NCBI GenBank assembly: GCA_028692255.1
Contig: JAQUXS010000002.1
Span: 1 to 64,000, forward strand
Length of the DNA stretch: 64,000 nt
DNA from: Clostridium sp.
Lineage (GTDB): Bacteria; Bacillota; Clostridia; Clostridiales; Clostridiaceae
Direction of reading: 5' to 3'
Made by a program: the position numbers and the translations under genes. Positions within the stretch are counted from its first letter, which is position 1. Every line of letters starts with the position of its first letter. Under the pieces are notes generated by a model. That model did no database searches, was not told the origin of the DNA, and saw only the letters and a list, made by a program, of their open reading frames with translations. Positions 61,192 through 64,000 of the stretch are shown one piece after another.

Positions 61192-62724
61192 TTGATGAAA
61201 TCTGCTGCAATATATGCCAGAAAATCTATATATACTTTAAAAGGTGAATCTATAAACAATCAAATTGAAATGTGTAAGCAATACCTTCTGCAAAACAAAA
61301 TTGAAAATTTCTTTATATATAAAGATGAAGGTTTTTCAGGAAAAAACACAAATAGACCTAGTTTTAAAAAGATGCTCGTAGCTGCTAAAATGAACAAATT
61401 TCAAATTATAATATGCTATAGGCTGGATAGGATAAGCAGAAACATTGCCGATTTTTCATCATTAATTGAACATCTTAAAAAGTATAATATAAGCTTTATA
61501 TCAATAAAAGAACAATTTGACACTCTTAAACCTATGGGCAGGGCTATGATGTACATTGCCTCTGTATTTTCTCAGCTTGAGAGAGAAACCATATCTGAAA
61601 GAATACGTGATAATATGCTTGAACTTTCAAAAATGGGAAGGTGGCTTGGTGGAAAAGTTCCAACAGGTTTTAAAAGTCAATGCGTTAATGTATGTGATGA
61701 ATATGGCATCATAAAAAATTTATACACTCTCTATCCTATAGAATCTGAAATTTTTATAGTAAAACTTATATTTAAAAAATATATTGAAAAAAGGTCACTT
61801 TCAAAAGTTGCACAATTTCTTTTAGATAAAAATATAAGAACAAAAGAAAGAAGAACCTTCACAAAAGTCTCCATTTGTACAATACTAAAAAATCCTGTGT
61901 ATGTTAAAACTACAGATGAAGTTATAACCTATCTAAAAAGCTGCAAAATCAATGTTATTGGAAGTGCAGATGGACTCCATGGCATGCTCTCATATAATAA
62001 AAGAGAAGGTAAATCAGGACCTTATAGAAACAAAAAATATTGGATATACGCAGTGGCTCATCACAATGGCATAGTGGAAGGTAATGACTGGGTTAAAGTT
62101 CAATGTATATTGTCTCAAAACTCTTCATCTGCTCCGAGACTTGGAAAAAGCAAAAATGCTCTTTTATGTCCCCTTATTAAATGTGCAAAATGTAAAAATC
62201 CACTTAGAATAATATATGGTACTAAAAACAAAAGTGGTAAAAGAAATTACTACTATACATGTGCAAAATGCGAAAATAAAAACGTTAATGGAGAACTTAT
62301 TGAAAATACAATTGTTGATAATTTAAATAAATTTATACTGCCTAAAAATCTATTACTTTTAAACATAAATTATTCATTGAATAGTTCAATTTATAAATCA
62401 AAACATTTTACAATAGAAAAAAGGCTGCGTGAAAATAAATTATCCTCTGAGAATCTAATTAAAAAGCTGCAACTAACAGATGACATAGATGTTTCTAAAC
62501 TTCTGCTGTCAAAACTCTCTTATCTTGAAAAAGAAAGAAAAGAATTTGAATCATACAAAAAAAATAATATTAATTTTGATGTTAATAAAATTACTGATTT
62601 CAAAACATTATTTTATTCTTCAAATGAAGACATAAAAAAACTCATACTAAAAAGCATTATATATAACATTTATTGGAATGGCGACTTGTGTACTGCAGAA
62701 ATTTATTTAAATCCTGTCCCCTGA
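61192..62724 (+). CDS. Large serine recombinase (resolvase, recombinase and Zn-ribbon domains)
   Basis: AAIYARKS, YRLDRISRNIADF, FSQLERETISERIRDNM, CAKCKNPLRI...YYYTCAKCENK. Confidence 0.93.
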   Translation: MMKSAAIYARKSIYTLKGESINNQIEMCKQYLLQNKIENFFIYKDEGFSGKNTNRPSFKKMLVAAKMNKFQIIICYRLDRISRNIADFSSLIEHLKKYNISFISIKEQFDTLKPMGRAMMYIASVFSQLERETISERIRDNMLELSKMGRWLGGKVPTGFKSQCVNVCDEYGIIKNLYTLYPIESEIFIVKLIFKKYIEKRSLSKVAQFLLDKNIRTKERRTFTKVSICTILKNPVYVKTTDEVITYLKSCKINVIGSADGLHGMLSYNKREGKSGPYRNKKYWIYAVAHHNGIVEGNDWVKVQCILSQNSSSAPRLGKSKNALLCPLIKCAKCKNPLRIIYGTKNKSGKRNYYYTCAKCENKNVNGELIENTIVDNLNKFILPKNLLLLNINYSLNSSIYKSKHFTIEKRLRENKLSSENLIKKLQLTDDIDVSKLLLSKLSYLEKERKEFESYKKNNINFDVNKITDFKTLFYSSNEDIKKLILKSIIYNIYWNGDLCTAEIYLNPVP

Positions 62725-62736
62725 TTTATAAAATTT

Positions 62737-62782
62737 GAAGGTCTCTCTCAACTGAAATAAAATTCTTTTGAGAGAGACCTTC
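62737..62782. terminator. Strong bidirectional terminator between recombinase and pyc
   Basis: GAAGGTCTCTCTCAA...TTTTGAGAGAGACCTTC. Confidence 0.75.
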
Positions 62783-62793
62783 ATTAAATCTAT

Positions 62794-64000
62794 CTATTCA
62801 ATACTTACAAGAAGTTCTCCAGAGCTTACCTGCTGGCCTTCTTTTACATACACTTCATCAATTATCCCACTTGCTGAAGCTGTAATTCTGGTTTCCATCT
62901 TCATTGCTTCAACAATTACAAGAGGATCATTTTCATTTACTTTATCTCCTTTTTTAACTAAAACAGATAAAATATTTCCTGGGATAGGAGCCCCTATTTC
63001 TTTTTCATTATCGGGATCAGCCATCTTAGTTTCAATTATTTCATGAACATTATGACTGTTTTTATCTTTTATTTTAATGGCTCTTCTAAATCCATTAACT
63101 TCAAATAAAAGGTTTCTATTTCCCTGTGAATCTACCTCTCCTATTTTCACTAATTTAACAATGAAACTCTTTCCTTTTGAAACTTCAATTTCTGATGTTT
63201 CTCCTTCTGCCAATCCATAGAAGAATATATCACTTCCCATTCTACTTGGATCACCAAACCTGCGTATATATTTTAAATATTGCTCAAATACATCTGGATA
63301 AAGTGCAAAACTTATTATATCTTTATCACTAGGCTCAAACTTAAATTTATCCTTTAAGTGTTCTCCTATTTTTTCAAAGTTTTCGTCCTTTAAAAGTTCT
63401 CCCGGTCTACATGTTATAGGCTTTTCACCTTTTAATACAAGCTTTTGAAGCTTCTCTGGGAAACCTCCCATAGGCTGGCCCATCATACCTTTAAAGTATG
63501 TTACAACTGAATCAGGAAAAGCTAAATTTGCAGCCTTTTCATATATATTTTCTTTTGTTAAACCATTTTGTACCATAAATATAGCAAAATCTCCAACCAT
63601 CTTTGATGATGGTGTTACTTTTACAATATCCCCTACAAGTTCATTAACTTCTTTATATGTTTTCTTAATTTGATTAAATTTATGTCCAAGTCCGAAACTC
63701 TCAACTTGAGGTTTTAAGTTTGAATACTGTCCACCTGGTATTTCATATTCATATATTTCAGCAGAACCTGATTTAAGATCAGATTCAAATTTAGAATAAA
63801 CCGGTCTAACTGCTGCCCAGTAATCGGATATTTTCTGAATTCCTCTTAAATCTATTTTTGTATCTCTTCTAGTATTTTTAAGAGCTGCAACTACTGAATT
63901 TAATGCTGGCTGGCTTGTAAGTCCTGACATACTGTTAAAAGCAGTATCGACTATGTCAGCTCCTGCTTCAGCTGCCATTATTACAGTTGCCACTCCATTT
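62794..64000 (-). CDS. pyc: Pyruvate carboxylase, C-terminal part (truncated by window edge)
   Basis: EAGADIVDTAFNSMSGLTSQP; biotin motif VEAMKMETRI. Confidence 0.95.
   Translation of the reverse strand, partial: NGVATVIMAAEAGADIVDTAFNSMSGLTSQPALNSVVAALKNTRRDTKIDLRGIQKISDYWAAVRPVYSKFESDLKSGSAEIYEYEIPGGQYSNLKPQVESFGLGHKFNQIKKTYKEVNELVGDIVKVTPSSKMVGDFAIFMVQNGLTKENIYEKAANLAFPDSVVTYFKGMMGQPMGGFPEKLQKLVLKGEKPITCRPGELLKDENFEKIGEHLKDKFKFEPSDKDIISFALYPDVFEQYLKYIRRFGDPSRMGSDIFFYGLAEGETSEIEVSKGKSFIVKLVKIGEVDSQGNRNLLFEVNGFRRAIKIKDKNSHNVHEIIETKMADPDNEKEIGAPIPGNILSVLVKKGDKVNENDPLVIVEAMKMETRITASASGIIDEVYVKEGQQVSSGELLVSIE

Noticed and set aside
1-64000. Search for tRNA, rRNA and CRISPR arrays
   Set aside because: None recognised by eye; a tRNAscan/Infernal run would be decisive

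Overview
AT-rich, clostridial-type chromosomal window (inference from gene content and similarity by eye; no search was run). Left to right: nadABC (nadC cut by the window edge), LtaS-type sulfatase, CorA, a G1P-dehydrogenase-like/HAD pair, a DUF6263-like lipoprotein, a sugar cassette (FucI/AraA-like isomerase, DUF4867-like protein, FGGY kinase, XylT-like symporter, two ROK regulators), then a ~22 kb minus-strand type VII secretion (WXG100/EssC) locus at about 17.3-39.5 kb. After that come a divergent 1460-aa Ig-repeat surface protein, a YjfB-like protein, an APC permease, a candidate sRNA, a PBP, an EamA transporter, a sensor kinase/response regulator/FtsX ABC module, a SAM-I riboswitch with two trans-sulfuration enzymes, an SsuABC-like transporter, a truncated manC next to a large serine recombinase, and the 3' part of pyruvate carboxylase. 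The most interesting part is the T7SS locus. It carries a full Ser/Thr phospho-signalling cassette: one kinase with a predicted extracellular TPR domain, two PP2C phosphatases, two membrane FHA proteins and an FHA-EssC. It also has a small membrane protein whose tail carries three Thr motifs that fit the FHA +3 rule. Recognisable EsaA, EssA and EssB are absent. The locus also has duplicated effector-like proteins (conserved N-terminus, divergent C-terminus), duplicated polytopic membrane proteins with divergent cores (immunity candidates), a decayed TPR gene and a deletion scar at its distal end. Separately, three genes are each interrupted by one missing A in a poly-A tract (about 8.43, 12.37 and 50.65 kb), which means either homopolymer sequencing error or slipped-strand variation.
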